In this document: piece by piece, positions 18,892 to 28,158 of the stretch
How positions within the stretch are numbered: position 1 is the stretch's first letter
Layout of the letters: each line of letters starts with the position of its first letter
Source of the DNA: Psychrosphaera saromensis
GTDB taxonomy: Bacteria; Pseudomonadota; Gammaproteobacteria; Enterobacterales; Alteromonadaceae
NCBI RefSeq assembly: GCF_002954545.1
Contig: NZ_MSCH01000003.1
Span: forward strand, 744,001 to 808,000
DNA length: 64,000 nucleotides
Reading direction: 5' to 3'
Translations under genes and position numbers: made by a program
Notes under the pieces: model-generated
What the model was told of the DNA's origin: nothing
Database searches by the model: none
Seen by the model: only the letters and a program-made list of their open reading frames with translations

Positions 18892-20685
18892 ATGAAAACA
18901 TTTTTACACGGCGTAGTTTTGGGAGCATTTACATTCTTCTCTTCCGCATCTTTTTCCTTAGCTGAACAAGTTACATCAAAGTCTAAAGAAGATGTTAAGT
19001 TTGAAGTGTTAGCTGATGATATTTGGCAGTTTTCATTAGAACGTAATCCGCTAAGAGCAGCATCTTATTCAGAAACCAGCCCAAGTAAACTGGCGGATAT
19101 TTCACCTGAGGCATTGGAGTTTAATAACAAGAAACAGCAACAACAGCTTTCTTTATTGCAAGATATTCAAGTTGCTAAACTTAGCGAACAAAATCAAATT
19201 AATTTATCCATACTGCGACATAAGTTAAATAACTCAATAGATAATTACCGTTTTAAGGCCTTTCAAATTCCAATTACAGCGGAAGGTGGATTTCATACTA
19301 GTTTGGCTTTCTTACCAAGATCTATAAGTTTTAAAACAGAAACCGATGTTGAAAATTACTTATCTTTACTGAGTCAAATTCCTGATTATTTTGATCAACA
19401 AATTGCTTATATGTCAGACGGGCTTAAGTCAGGTAACAGCCAGCCTAAAGTGGTTTTGCAAGGGTTTGAACATAGTATTGATGGCTTTATCGTTGAAGAT
19501 GCCAGTGAGAGTTTGTTCTACCAACCATTTAAGTCAGGTTTTGCTTTTTTAACCCCAGAGAAAAATATCCAACTCCAAGCTAGAGCTAAAAAGGTAATTG
19601 AGCAGCAAGTTATTAACTCATATCAAACCTTTAAAGACTTTATAACCGACACTTATACCCCAAATGCACGAACGTCTATTGGCGTGCAATACACACCTGA
19701 CGGCAAAGATTATTATCAAAACAGAGCTGTACACTATACAACAACGGACTTATCAGCTGAGGAGATACATAGGCTAGGGTTAAGCGAGGTAAAACGGATT
19801 AAGTCGGAAATGGAAGAGATTATTGCCCAACTGAATTTTAAAGGTTCATTTGCTGAGTTTTTACATTTTCTACGTACTGATCCTCAATTTTATGCCACTA
19901 CTGCAGAGCAATTATTGAAAGAAGCGTCGTTTATTGCAAAAAAAATGGATGCTCAATTACCTAAGTTTTTTAAACTATTACCTAGAACACCATATGGCGT
20001 AGCGCCTGTACCTGCTCATATAGCACCTAAATACACAACCGGTCGATATGTTGGTTCCTCTAAACCTACAGATCCGGGTTATTACTGGGTAAACACTTAT
20101 GCCCTTGATCGCCGTCCGTTGTATGAATTAGAAGCGCTAACTTTACATGAGTCAGTTCCTGGTCATCACCTACAAATATCCCTTACTAAAGAAATGGAAA
20201 ATACACCGGTTTACCGTTCATCTTACTATATGTCTGCGTTTGGTGAAGGCTGGGGTTTATATTCAGAATGGCTAGGTTTGGAAGCGGGCTTTTATCAAGA
20301 TCCATACTCTAATTTTGGCCGTTTAACTTATGAAATGTGGCGTGCGACTCGACTGGTTGTAGATACTGGAATGCATACAATGAATTGGACTCGACAGCAG
20401 TCAATTGACTATATGAAACAAAACTCAGCCTTGTCTGAACATAATATTACTACTGAAGTTGATCGTTATATCTCTTGGCCTGCACAGGCTTTATCGTACA
20501 AAATCGGAGAATTAACTATTAAAAATTTACGTCAGAAGGCTGAGCAGTCTTTAGGCAATAAATTTGATATCAGAGAGTTTCATTATCATGTATTAAAAAA
20601 TGGCTCCGTGCCTTTATCTTTATTGGAGCAACAAATAGATGCCTATATTCAAGCTGAACTAGGCAAAGTTAAATTAACCAGTTAG
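18892..20685 (+). CDS. DUF885-family exported metallohydrolase
   Basis: 597 aa with a signal peptide (about residues 1-24, cleavage after SLA). The C-terminal half contains the DUF885 zinc-type motif LHESVPGHHLQ and a downstream GEGWGLYSEW providing the likely third ligand, with RLVVDTGMHT and SWPAQALSYKIGELTI also conserved. Members are predicted M1/M32-like metallopeptidases of the periplasm or lipoproteins; substrate unknown. Good ribosome site AAGGGC before ATG. Confidence 0.85.
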   Translation: MKTFLHGVVLGAFTFFSSASFSLAEQVTSKSKEDVKFEVLADDIWQFSLERNPLRAASYSETSPSKLADISPEALEFNNKKQQQQLSLLQDIQVAKLSEQNQINLSILRHKLNNSIDNYRFKAFQIPITAEGGFHTSLAFLPRSISFKTETDVENYLSLLSQIPDYFDQQIAYMSDGLKSGNSQPKVVLQGFEHSIDGFIVEDASESLFYQPFKSGFAFLTPEKNIQLQARAKKVIEQQVINSYQTFKDFITDTYTPNARTSIGVQYTPDGKDYYQNRAVHYTTTDLSAEEIHRLGLSEVKRIKSEMEEIIAQLNFKGSFAEFLHFLRTDPQFYATTAEQLLKEASFIAKKMDAQLPKFFKLLPRTPYGVAPVPAHIAPKYTTGRYVGSSKPTDPGYYWVNTYALDRRPLYELEALTLHESVPGHHLQISLTKEMENTPVYRSSYYMSAFGEGWGLYSEWLGLEAGFYQDPYSNFGRLTYEMWRATRLVVDTGMHTMNWTRQQSIDYMKQNSALSEHNITTEVDRYISWPAQALSYKIGELTIKNLRQKAEQSLGNKFDIREFHYHVLKNGSVPLSLLEQQIDAYIQAELGKVKLTS

Positions 20686-20853
20686 GGCTAAGTTTACATT
20701 TTAAAACAAACGACTAGTAAATCCTGTAGAGGTTTGCTATCAATGGATTAATTATAAAAGGTCACAGAGATACTATTTCAGACTTTGTTGTTACGTTTAG
20801 ATTAAATACTAACAACCTACTCAACCTTATCTTTGCAATTCACAGGAATGAAT

Positions 20854-21348
20854 ATGAACAAAAAAATATTATTAAGCTTGGCTTTATCTTTAGTGATTTC
20901 TGGCTGTGTAACCACAACGTCAACTCTTGTTGATTCAAATATTACGTCATATAACTATAATGGCAGAATGAAGTTAACTAATTCATATAATGTAAGCGCC
21001 TTGAAATCGATAACTTCTGATAGTGAAACAAATATAGAGACTGTAGGACTTAAATTAACGTACACAGACTCAGATAAAGTAAAACAAGAATTACAAATAC
21101 CCGCTGATAAAATTGGCGCTTTCAAATTCATTTTACTGCAAAAGTCACAAGTTGCTGAAGGTGCTAGAGATGGTATTGCTCAACTAGAGATTGGCCTATA
21201 CAAACAACTTAATGTATCGGCAGATTTTGTAGATGGTGAACGAATTGTTTCTATTGCTTCACTTGATGGCGTTTTTGCCCTTAAACACGAAGGTGTTAAG
21301 GATCTATTTCGTCTGTTAGATGAAATTCAAAAAGGCGTCATTAAATAA
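20854..21348 (+). CDS. small lipoprotein, unknown
   Basis: 164 aa from ATG 20854, which lies 6 bp after AGGA; upstream in-frame TTG 20833 and ATG 20848 are less likely. Signal peptide ends in lipobox VISGC. The mature part contains no family I recognise; it looks like a mixed alpha/beta domain (LKSITSDSETNIETVGLKLTYTD, ISVASLDGVFALKHEG). Ends with a terminator at 21389. Confidence 0.65.
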   Translation: MNKKILLSLALSLVISGCVTTTSTLVDSNITSYNYNGRMKLTNSYNVSALKSITSDSETNIETVGLKLTYTDSDKVKQELQIPADKIGAFKFILLQKSQVAEGARDGIAQLEIGLYKQLNVSADFVDGERIVSIASLDGVFALKHEGVKDLFRLLDEIQKGVIK

Positions 21349-21388
21349 AGCATAAACGTATAACATTAAGAAACTAAGATACAAACCA

Positions 21389-21415
21389 GCAGTAACCCAC
21401 CTTACTGCTTTTTTG
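21389..21415 (+). terminator. Intrinsic terminator resembling a REP core
   Basis: GCAGTAA (21389-21395), loop CCCACC, TTACTGC (21402-21408) followed by TTTTTT. The 35-bp sequence around it (21389-21423) recurs with one mismatch at 18646-18680 in the transposase right end. Confidence 0.85.
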
Positions 21416-21432
21416 TTTTTACCTAACCCGTT

Positions 21433-22668
21433 CTAATTATATTGAAATAAGTTATCCCAATGCTCGTCCAGTATGACTTTGGCTTGATCTAAACTTACTA
21501 CGGTATACACCTGATTTTCACTGGTAACTAAGCGCATGCGGATGAGCTTTTCAAGGGCGTCGTTAATTTCAAAGTCTAGGGTGCATTGGTATTTGGTTTT
21601 AAACCAAAGCTCGATTTCGTCATCAAGCTGTTGTGCGGTTAAGCCGTTTTTTGCTTTAAGTAAAAACGTATAAGCCAATAATGCTTCTTTGATGTCTTCT
21701 TCTTCAGCGGCGTCTATTAACGTATGGAAAACACCGGCGTTGTTGTCGAGGTTTTTAAAATACAGGTTGTCGCTTAGTGCTTTCATAAATTTAATTTTAC
21801 GGTTTTTAAATTTACTCCACTCTTTAAAAATGAAACCGCCAAACACGCCCATGCCAATAGCGAAAGTGATCCAATGTTGTTGGCTCATTTCTACCGCTTC
21901 ACTTCTAAAGCCGCCCCAATAAGCAAAGAGAGCAAACAATAAGACCAATGACGCTCCTAACTTAGTAATAAGCACAACCGCGCCACCAGCTATAGCAGAA
22001 GTCCCAATTATGGCTTTGTCGATAGAACGCATACGTACTTCACTGTTTGGAAATAACATTTCAAGATCGGCTTTAGGTACGTTTTGAAATAACTTCACTA
22101 TGGTGGAGTTTGGTTCAAAGCCCATTGGCACTTTGTTTTTAGACTCAAAATACGCACGGTCTTTAAAGCGGATAAATACGGCAACACGATCGTAATTAGT
22201 AAAGTGCAGTAGCTTTTTACGTAATCCCCAAAAGCTAGTAATAGTCTCGGTCAGTTGTGACTCGCCACGCCGATAAAAGACAACTTCTTCAAAGTCATCA
22301 AACTCAACTTCTAAGCGCACTTTAAAAAGTGATTCTTCGTTTAGTGCATCTTGCAAATCTTGGTGCGTGATCACTTCAAAGTTTGCTGCGTTAAGGACTT
22401 TAGCAAAGTCTTTGGCAAAGTCACTCTGGCATTGTGCTTTTTGTTCGGTAGTGACGGTATTAAGCACTCGGGTATCACTGTTGGGATCAAACGGGGCGTA
22501 ATTATTTTTAAGAGACTCAAGTTCAAAGTGGTATTCAAAATGAATAAGGCTAGCGAGTAAGTCACAAAACTGATTAAACGAGGTTTTGGATTGGTCGCTA
22601 GAGAGCTCTTGGCTACACATGGTAACAATGTCTTGTTTTCTAAAGGGTATATAACGGGCACTTTGCAT
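21433..22668 (-). CDS. DUF3754/TMEM143-like membrane protein
   Basis: 411 aa. N-terminal soluble half begins MQSARYIPFRKQDIV and has the NYAPFDPNSDTRV segment typical of the DUF3754 (TMEM143) family; two hydrophobic segments occur at about residues 225-250 and 265-285 (GGAVVLITKLGASLVLLFALFAYWGG and WITFAIGMGVFGGFIF), followed by a C-terminal alpha-helical domain with a possible winged helix (LTAQQLDDEIELWFKTK). Function unknown; the mammalian relative is mitochondrial. Convergent with the small lipoprotein gene. Confidence 0.75.
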   Translation of the reverse strand: MQSARYIPFRKQDIVTMCSQELSSDQSKTSFNQFCDLLASLIHFEYHFELESLKNNYAPFDPNSDTRVLNTVTTEQKAQCQSDFAKDFAKVLNAANFEVITHQDLQDALNEESLFKVRLEVEFDDFEEVVFYRRGESQLTETITSFWGLRKKLLHFTNYDRVAVFIRFKDRAYFESKNKVPMGFEPNSTIVKLFQNVPKADLEMLFPNSEVRMRSIDKAIIGTSAIAGGAVVLITKLGASLVLLFALFAYWGGFRSEAVEMSQQHWITFAIGMGVFGGFIFKEWSKFKNRKIKFMKALSDNLYFKNLDNNAGVFHTLIDAAEEEDIKEALLAYTFLLKAKNGLTAQQLDDEIELWFKTKYQCTLDFEINDALEKLIRMRLVTSENQVYTVVSLDQAKVILDEHWDNLFQYN

Positions 22669-22865
22669 AAATTTATAACTGCTATGTTGGTGAGTAGCTT
22701 AGTTGGGAAGCTAATTGCGTTGCTAAAGAATAGCAATTGTTCTTGGTATTGCTATTTTGTTAACGTAAAAATTCATAACCACCTCTGACTAAGTTTATGA
22801 ATTAGTTGATAGTAAATAGTTGGGTGTGTAACTTATGCCAACTAGATGCGTAAAAGGAAAATCCA

Positions 22866-23567
22866 ATGCCAAAGCAAGATCAGACTATTAGTGCCAAAAT
22901 GGCAGCACCATTTTGCATATTATTAATAGTAATATTACTAACACAAGTGATTGGCGTGTACGTTAGTAACAGTTTTTTGGCTTCAGGAGGTTTTAAAGGT
23001 TATTGGATTTTAAGCCGACTGGTGTTGCCTTTCCTGGTCGTATTTTTATTGGCGATTCCATTAAAGCACCTGTATTTTTCTAAACCTGTTATTACACGGG
23101 AAAATCTCATAATGATGGCGGTTTTTACCGGTCTTCTGCTTTGTTTATTTATTTATCTACAATTTTTTGCTGCCGACTATTTATCTCACTATCGCCACGG
23201 CCGTTCTGTGGAAGCATTAAGAGAAGCCGGTAAGTTTGATCGCTTTTTAATTTTTACCGCATCCACTATTATTGGTTGGGAAATCCTACATAGAGGTTTC
23301 TTATTAGGTGGTGGTCAATACTGTTTGACCAAACATTACAAACTTAATCCAACAGCCGCAGCTATTATAATGACCGTTATCGTCTGTATATTTGAAGTGT
23401 TATTCCACATCAAAAAACCTATTTATGAAGCGATAGGTATGATCGTCGCCTCACCTTTATTGTCTTATTTAACCATAAAAACTCGCAGCTTATGGCCTGC
23501 GTTAACCTTCCATTTGTTGATTGAATTGGCCTTTGGCTTTTCTGCCTTTTATTATTCTTTTTATTAA
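22866..23567 (+). CDS. CPBP-family (CAAX protease-like) membrane protein
   Basis: 233 aa with about 6-7 hydrophobic segments. The CPBP motifs are present in modified form: WEILHRGFLLGG (usual EExxxR, first Glu replaced by Trp), FEVLFHIKKP (FxxxH) and HLLIELAFG (H-x3-E/N-type). Family members are glutamate-type intramembrane proteases or bacteriocin-immunity-like proteins. The lost first Glu makes catalysis uncertain. Confidence 0.75.
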   Translation: MPKQDQTISAKMAAPFCILLIVILLTQVIGVYVSNSFLASGGFKGYWILSRLVLPFLVVFLLAIPLKHLYFSKPVITRENLIMMAVFTGLLLCLFIYLQFFAADYLSHYRHGRSVEALREAGKFDRFLIFTASTIIGWEILHRGFLLGGGQYCLTKHYKLNPTAAAIIMTVIVCIFEVLFHIKKPIYEAIGMIVASPLLSYLTIKTRSLWPALTFHLLIELAFGFSAFYYSFY

Positions 23568-23779
23568 GGGGTTTTATTAAAGACGTTTTATCAGTCCTTA
23601 ATTTAATTGTTGAGGCTCTCTTCCAGCAGAGACGATATAGAGTTTAGGCACCCAATTTATCTCTGCGTAATCAATATTTAATGCGTTAATTTGATTGGTT
23701 TATCATGACAGGAGATTTTATTTTAAGTGGGTCTGGCAGCAATTTCTGCTATTCTCAAAAAGCACTTTAATTCAAATCC

Positions 23780-25399
23780 ATGGCGTCTTTTTACATGCAG
23801 TATAAATTTATTTTAATTATCAGCTCCATTTTGTTATTGAGCGCTTGCACCAATCCTGACCAGAATAATGAACCTATGGATGAACTTGCCGCTGCACGCT
23901 TGTTACATCAGGCGACTATGGGACCAACCTTGAGTGAAATTAGAGATGCTCAAGAGTTAAGTCCAAAACAATGGTTAGATGAACAAATAGCACTAGAGCC
24001 TAATTACCATATTAGTTATTTAGTCAAAAGCCCAGATGCTGAGAACTTTTCGTATATCAATCGTATTGACGCTTGGTGGAAAGCTACTCTACGCAGTGAT
24101 GATCAACTGCGTCAGCGAGTGGCATTTGCTCTGAGTCAAATATTGGTAGTGTCTGACTCAAATAGCAGTTTAAGTTCTAAACCAGAGGGTATGATCACTT
24201 ATTACGACTTACTGTTAAAGCACGCATTTGGTAATTATAGGGACTTGTTAGAAGACGTTACTCTCTCACCTATAATGGGAACTTACTTAAGTCATTTAGG
24301 TAATGAAAAAGCCGATGAAGACTTAAATATACGACCTGACGAAAACTACGCCCGCGAAGTAATGCAGTTATTTACTATTGGTCTGGAAGAACTCAACCTA
24401 GATGGTTCGTCTAAGCTTGATGAACAGGGCAACACCATTGCCACTTATGATCAAACACAAATTGAAGGTTTTGCTAAAGTGTTCACCGGTTGGACATTTG
24501 CCGGTAGTGAAACCTTTAAACGCAAAAGCTACGACTATATACAACCGATGGAAGCGTTTGAAGACTATCACTCAGAAGAAGAGAAAATCTTACTTAACGA
24601 TGAAGTGATACCTACCCGTTATGGACCAGAAGAGTCATTAGAAATAGCATTAGATAACTTATTTAATCACGCAAACGTTGCCCCTTTTATTAGTAAACAG
24701 CTTATTCAGCGTTTAATCACCTCAAATCCAACCAATTCTTATGTGGAACGTGTTGCTAGCGTATTTAATGATAATGGCCAAGGTATACGTGGTGATTTAG
24801 CTGCTGTGGTTAAAGCCATTTATTTAGATGATGAAGCACGTAATACCAGCAGTGTTTTAGTTTATCAGGGTAAAATTAAAGAACCCTTATTAAAGAAGGT
24901 TCATTTTTGGCGCAGCTTAAGTGCTAGGTCGATTGACGATTATTATAAAACTTGGAGTGTCTATAATAACTATGGGCAAGGTCCAATGTTGTCTAGCTCA
25001 GTATTTAACTTCTATAGACCTGATTATCAACCGTCTCAATTACGCGACGACGACTTAGTTGCCCCTGAACTACAAATCGCCAACGATGCAACGCTAATAT
25101 CGACAATTAACGATCTCTTTTATTATTTAGTGTGGAGTACCGCTGAGGGTAATAACTCAATAAGCTCAAGTAGAATATATGTGCACATCCAAACTGACAT
25201 TGATTACTTAAATAGTAATGGCATTGATGCCTTAATAGATTTGTACAACGTCTTGTATTTTGCCGGTAATTTAAGTGAAGAGACTCGTGAGGCATTACTG
25301 GACTTAGATGATTATTTTGATAGCGATCAGGACAGACTTAGAGTCTCGTATTTGTTATATATGATTGCGATTTCACCTGAATTTAATTTGCAGTATTAG
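23780..25399 (+). CDS. DUF1800-family lipoprotein
   Basis: 539 aa. Signal peptide with lipobox LLSAC; the second ATG (23795) is an alternative start. DUF1800 features: AARLLHQATMGPTLSEI, LDEQIALEP, a DGTYLSHLGN-like region (GTYLSHLGNEKAD), YAREVMQLFTIGL and FAKVFTGWTF. Overlaps the coding region of the next frame, where DUF1501 follows, a common pair. Probably involved in handling of exported or cell-surface material; function not established. Confidence 0.88.
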   Translation: MASFYMQYKFILIISSILLLSACTNPDQNNEPMDELAAARLLHQATMGPTLSEIRDAQELSPKQWLDEQIALEPNYHISYLVKSPDAENFSYINRIDAWWKATLRSDDQLRQRVAFALSQILVVSDSNSSLSSKPEGMITYYDLLLKHAFGNYRDLLEDVTLSPIMGTYLSHLGNEKADEDLNIRPDENYAREVMQLFTIGLEELNLDGSSKLDEQGNTIATYDQTQIEGFAKVFTGWTFAGSETFKRKSYDYIQPMEAFEDYHSEEEKILLNDEVIPTRYGPEESLEIALDNLFNHANVAPFISKQLIQRLITSNPTNSYVERVASVFNDNGQGIRGDLAAVVKAIYLDDEARNTSSVLVYQGKIKEPLLKKVHFWRSLSARSIDDYYKTWSVYNNYGQGPMLSSSVFNFYRPDYQPSQLRDDDLVAPELQIANDATLISTINDLFYYLVWSTAEGNNSISSSRIYVHIQTDIDYLNSNGIDALIDLYNVLYFAGNLSEETREALLDLDDYFDSDQDRLRVSYLLYMIAISPEFNLQY

Positions 25400-25409
25400 G
25401 AGAAAGATA

Positions 25410-26750
25410 ATGAGCATTAATAGAAGAGATTTTTTGTCATTATGTTTAAAAGGCGGTGTATCAGCTGCCGCATTAACCAATTTACAACTTCAAGCGCTTA
25501 CCGGTTCAGCTACGGCGATTGAGCTTGGCGATTACAAAGCATTAGTCTGTATATACTTATTTGGCGGTAACGACTCTCTTAATATGTTGATGCCAATTGA
25601 AGGCGACCCACGTACTTTATATGAAGAAAGTAGACAAAATCTAGCGGTAGCATCACCCATTAAACTTGTCACCAAAAGCTCGTTTGATGGCCTTGCCGGA
25701 ATGCACCCGTCACTTTCGCCAATCCAAAGCGTGTTTGACTCTGCAAACTTAGCATTTGTTGGTGGTGTAGGGACGTTACTTGCTCCAACCACTTTAGATG
25801 ATTATAAAAGCAAAGCCGTGTCTTTACCTCAGCATTTGTTTTCTCATAATGATCAGCAATCCTCATGGATGTACGGAAGCGAAAAACAAACCTTGAATAC
25901 AGGTTGGGGGGCTCGACTATTAGAGCGTCTGGAACAGCAAGATAAGTTTGCCGCTAACATATCATTAAGTGGAACAAACTTATGGCAAACCGGCACCAAT
26001 AGCCAAGCATTTGCACTAAACAAAAGTGGTATAAGTAAAATCAATGCATTGTCAGATTATGAACCTAGAGCTGAACATGTCACTAATATCATGAATCGAT
26101 TACTAAGCAGTGCCAGTCATCCGCTTAGCAGTGCTTATGCCAGCAGTTTAACAAGTGCGATTAATAACACTGAATTAATGAATAACGCGCTAGAAAACGC
26201 ACCAGAATTGGCAACAGAATTTAGTGAAACAAATTTGTCTGAACAATTAGCAACGGTAGCAAAAACCATTAGCATACAATCAGCGCTAAGCTCTGAGCGT
26301 CAGGTCTTTTTTGTTTCACTTGGCGGCTTTGATACCCACGATGATCAATTGGAGAAACATCCAATACTTCTTGAAACATTAGCCCAAGGATTAAGTGAAT
26401 TTAATAGCGCAATGGAAGAGCTAGGAATGTCCGAGAAAGTAACCACATTCACTATGTCTGAATTTGGCCGAACGCTTACATCTAATGGCGATGGAACCGA
26501 CCATGGTTGGGCTGGTAATCAAATTATTATGGGCGGCGCGGTAAGTGGAGGCGATATTTATGGCGAGTTTTTATCGCAAGAGCTTAATGGGCCACTAGAC
26601 CTTGGTGGCGGACGCTTAATTCCACAAGTAGCTAATGAACAATACTTTGCGACATTAGCTCAGTGGTTTGGTGTACCAAACTCTGAACTTGGCGATATTT
26701 TCCCCAACTTACAATATTTTGATAACTCAACATTAGATTTCTTTGTATAA
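25410..26750 (+). CDS. DUF1501-family Tat-exported protein
   Basis: 446 aa from ATG 25410, which has AGGAGAAAG upstream (the longer frame from 25365 overlaps the DUF1800 gene). Twin-arginine signal INRRDFLSLCLKGG. DUF1501 motifs: CIYLFGGNDSLNM near residue 48, GFDTHDDQ and MSEFGRT; these are sulfatase-like metal-site positions. Paired with the DUF1800 gene, probably co-transcribed. Export through Tat suggests a cofactor or folded precursor. Confidence 0.88.
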   Translation: MSINRRDFLSLCLKGGVSAAALTNLQLQALTGSATAIELGDYKALVCIYLFGGNDSLNMLMPIEGDPRTLYEESRQNLAVASPIKLVTKSSFDGLAGMHPSLSPIQSVFDSANLAFVGGVGTLLAPTTLDDYKSKAVSLPQHLFSHNDQQSSWMYGSEKQTLNTGWGARLLERLEQQDKFAANISLSGTNLWQTGTNSQAFALNKSGISKINALSDYEPRAEHVTNIMNRLLSSASHPLSSAYASSLTSAINNTELMNNALENAPELATEFSETNLSEQLATVAKTISIQSALSSERQVFFVSLGGFDTHDDQLEKHPILLETLAQGLSEFNSAMEELGMSEKVTTFTMSEFGRTLTSNGDGTDHGWAGNQIIMGGAVSGGDIYGEFLSQELNGPLDLGGGRLIPQVANEQYFATLAQWFGVPNSELGDIFPNLQYFDNSTLDFFV

Positions 26751-26875
26751 ACAATCAGTTTAATTGTATATTTATTCAATATTAATAGTAACTTAGGTGG
26801 GATTTAGTTTATTATCATTGGTGCGATGTCATCATATTTTTTGACCACAGATCGACACATGTAAAGGTAGCTACA

Positions 26876-28078
26876 ATGAAACAATGGGTTTTAAAGGTAT
26901 TGTCTGCTTGCCTTTTATTAAGTGCAGCTAATGCATTTGCAGCTAAAGAACAAACCGTAGTACTTATCTCCATCGACGGCCTACGTTGGGATTATGTCGA
27001 CAAACATGGAGCGCCTAATTTAAAAAAAATGGCAACAAACGGGGTAACAGCAAAAAAGCTGATCCCCGTTTATCCTACCAAAACCTTCCCTAATCATATC
27101 TCTATTATTACAGGCTTACTGCCCGTTAATCACGGCATAGTGGATAATAACTTTTGTGACAAAGCGCGTAAAAATGCATGTTATAGCATGGGTAAAGCTC
27201 AGTCAGACAGTACCTGGGTAAAAGGTATTCCGTTATGGAATTTAGCAAAAATGCAGGGGGTTAAGTCAGCCACTTATTTTTGGCCTGAGTCTGACGCACT
27301 GTTTAACGGCATGCTACCTGACTATTATTTTCATTATTCTAAATACAGTGATTACCAAGACCGTGTTGACCAAATAATTCAATGGTTAAGCTTACCTGAA
27401 GCACAACGTCCTCGTTTTGTGGCTGGTTACTTCTCTTTGGTTGATAGCATGGGACACGAATTTGGCCCAGACGCGATACAAACTCGTGATGCAGTAAAAC
27501 AAATAGATACCTTAATAGGTCAGTTACAACAACGTCTAAGCCAATTAGAGCAAGATATAAACCTGGTAATAGTGTCAGATCATGGAATGGCAGATGTCGA
27601 CCCACAACAAAGTATTTTGATAAGTGAATTGCCTAAAGATGAAAATTTCTTAGTCAAAAACAGTGGCTCTCGTTTACTTATTTACACTAAACCTGATGCA
27701 AAAAATCCGAATATTGCAGAGTATAAAAACCGTTTACAAAAAGCCGCTAAAGGCCGTTATACCGTATTAACTGATACCCAGCTTGCCGATTATCATTACG
27801 ATAAAGGCACTAGGATAGGCGATATAGTGGTGCAAACGACAGCACCTGCGGTATTTACCAAAAATAAACCCGCCATGTATTTAGGTACTCATGGTTATGC
27901 TTATACCGATGATATGGCCGCTACATTTATTGCATCGGGCCCGGCTTTTAAACAAGGTATGACCCTTGATAATGTAAATAATTTAGATATTTACCCAGTG
28001 CTAGCCAAAGTACTGGGGCTTAAGCTTTTAAATAAAGTGGATGGCGATGGAAAAACGCTAATGCCAGCTATTAAGTAA
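26876..28078 (+). CDS. Nucleotide pyrophosphatase/phosphodiesterase (NPP-like), exported
   Basis: 400 aa with signal peptide (cleavage about residue 22, AFA). Alkaline phosphatase superfamily, NPP group: metal-binding Asp in ISIDGLRWDYV, nucleophile Thr in YPTKTFPNHISI, and metal His/Asp in VDSMGHEFGP and SDHGMADV. Likely periplasmic cleavage of nucleotides, diesters or nucleotide sugars. Substrate not decided. Followed after a strong hairpin by an M20 peptidase gene. Confidence 0.88.
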   Translation: MKQWVLKVLSACLLLSAANAFAAKEQTVVLISIDGLRWDYVDKHGAPNLKKMATNGVTAKKLIPVYPTKTFPNHISIITGLLPVNHGIVDNNFCDKARKNACYSMGKAQSDSTWVKGIPLWNLAKMQGVKSATYFWPESDALFNGMLPDYYFHYSKYSDYQDRVDQIIQWLSLPEAQRPRFVAGYFSLVDSMGHEFGPDAIQTRDAVKQIDTLIGQLQQRLSQLEQDINLVIVSDHGMADVDPQQSILISELPKDENFLVKNSGSRLLIYTKPDAKNPNIAEYKNRLQKAAKGRYTVLTDTQLADYHYDKGTRIGDIVVQTTAPAVFTKNKPAMYLGTHGYAYTDDMAATFIASGPAFKQGMTLDNVNNLDIYPVLAKVLGLKLLNKVDGDGKTLMPAIK

Positions 28079-28100
28079 CTCAGTTGTGCATTAAAACTAT

Positions 28101-28129
28101 TCTGCATAACCGGTTAAAGGTTATGCAGA
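28101..28129. repeat. 11-bp hairpin between phosphodiesterase and peptidase genes
   Basis: TCTGCATAACC (28101-28111) and GGTTATGCAGA (28119-28129) are perfect complements around GGTTAAA. No T-run follows, so it may shape mRNA stability or partial termination rather than end transcription. Confidence 0.5.
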
Positions 28130-28158
28130 TGAATTATAAAAAATAGGACGGAAGTACT

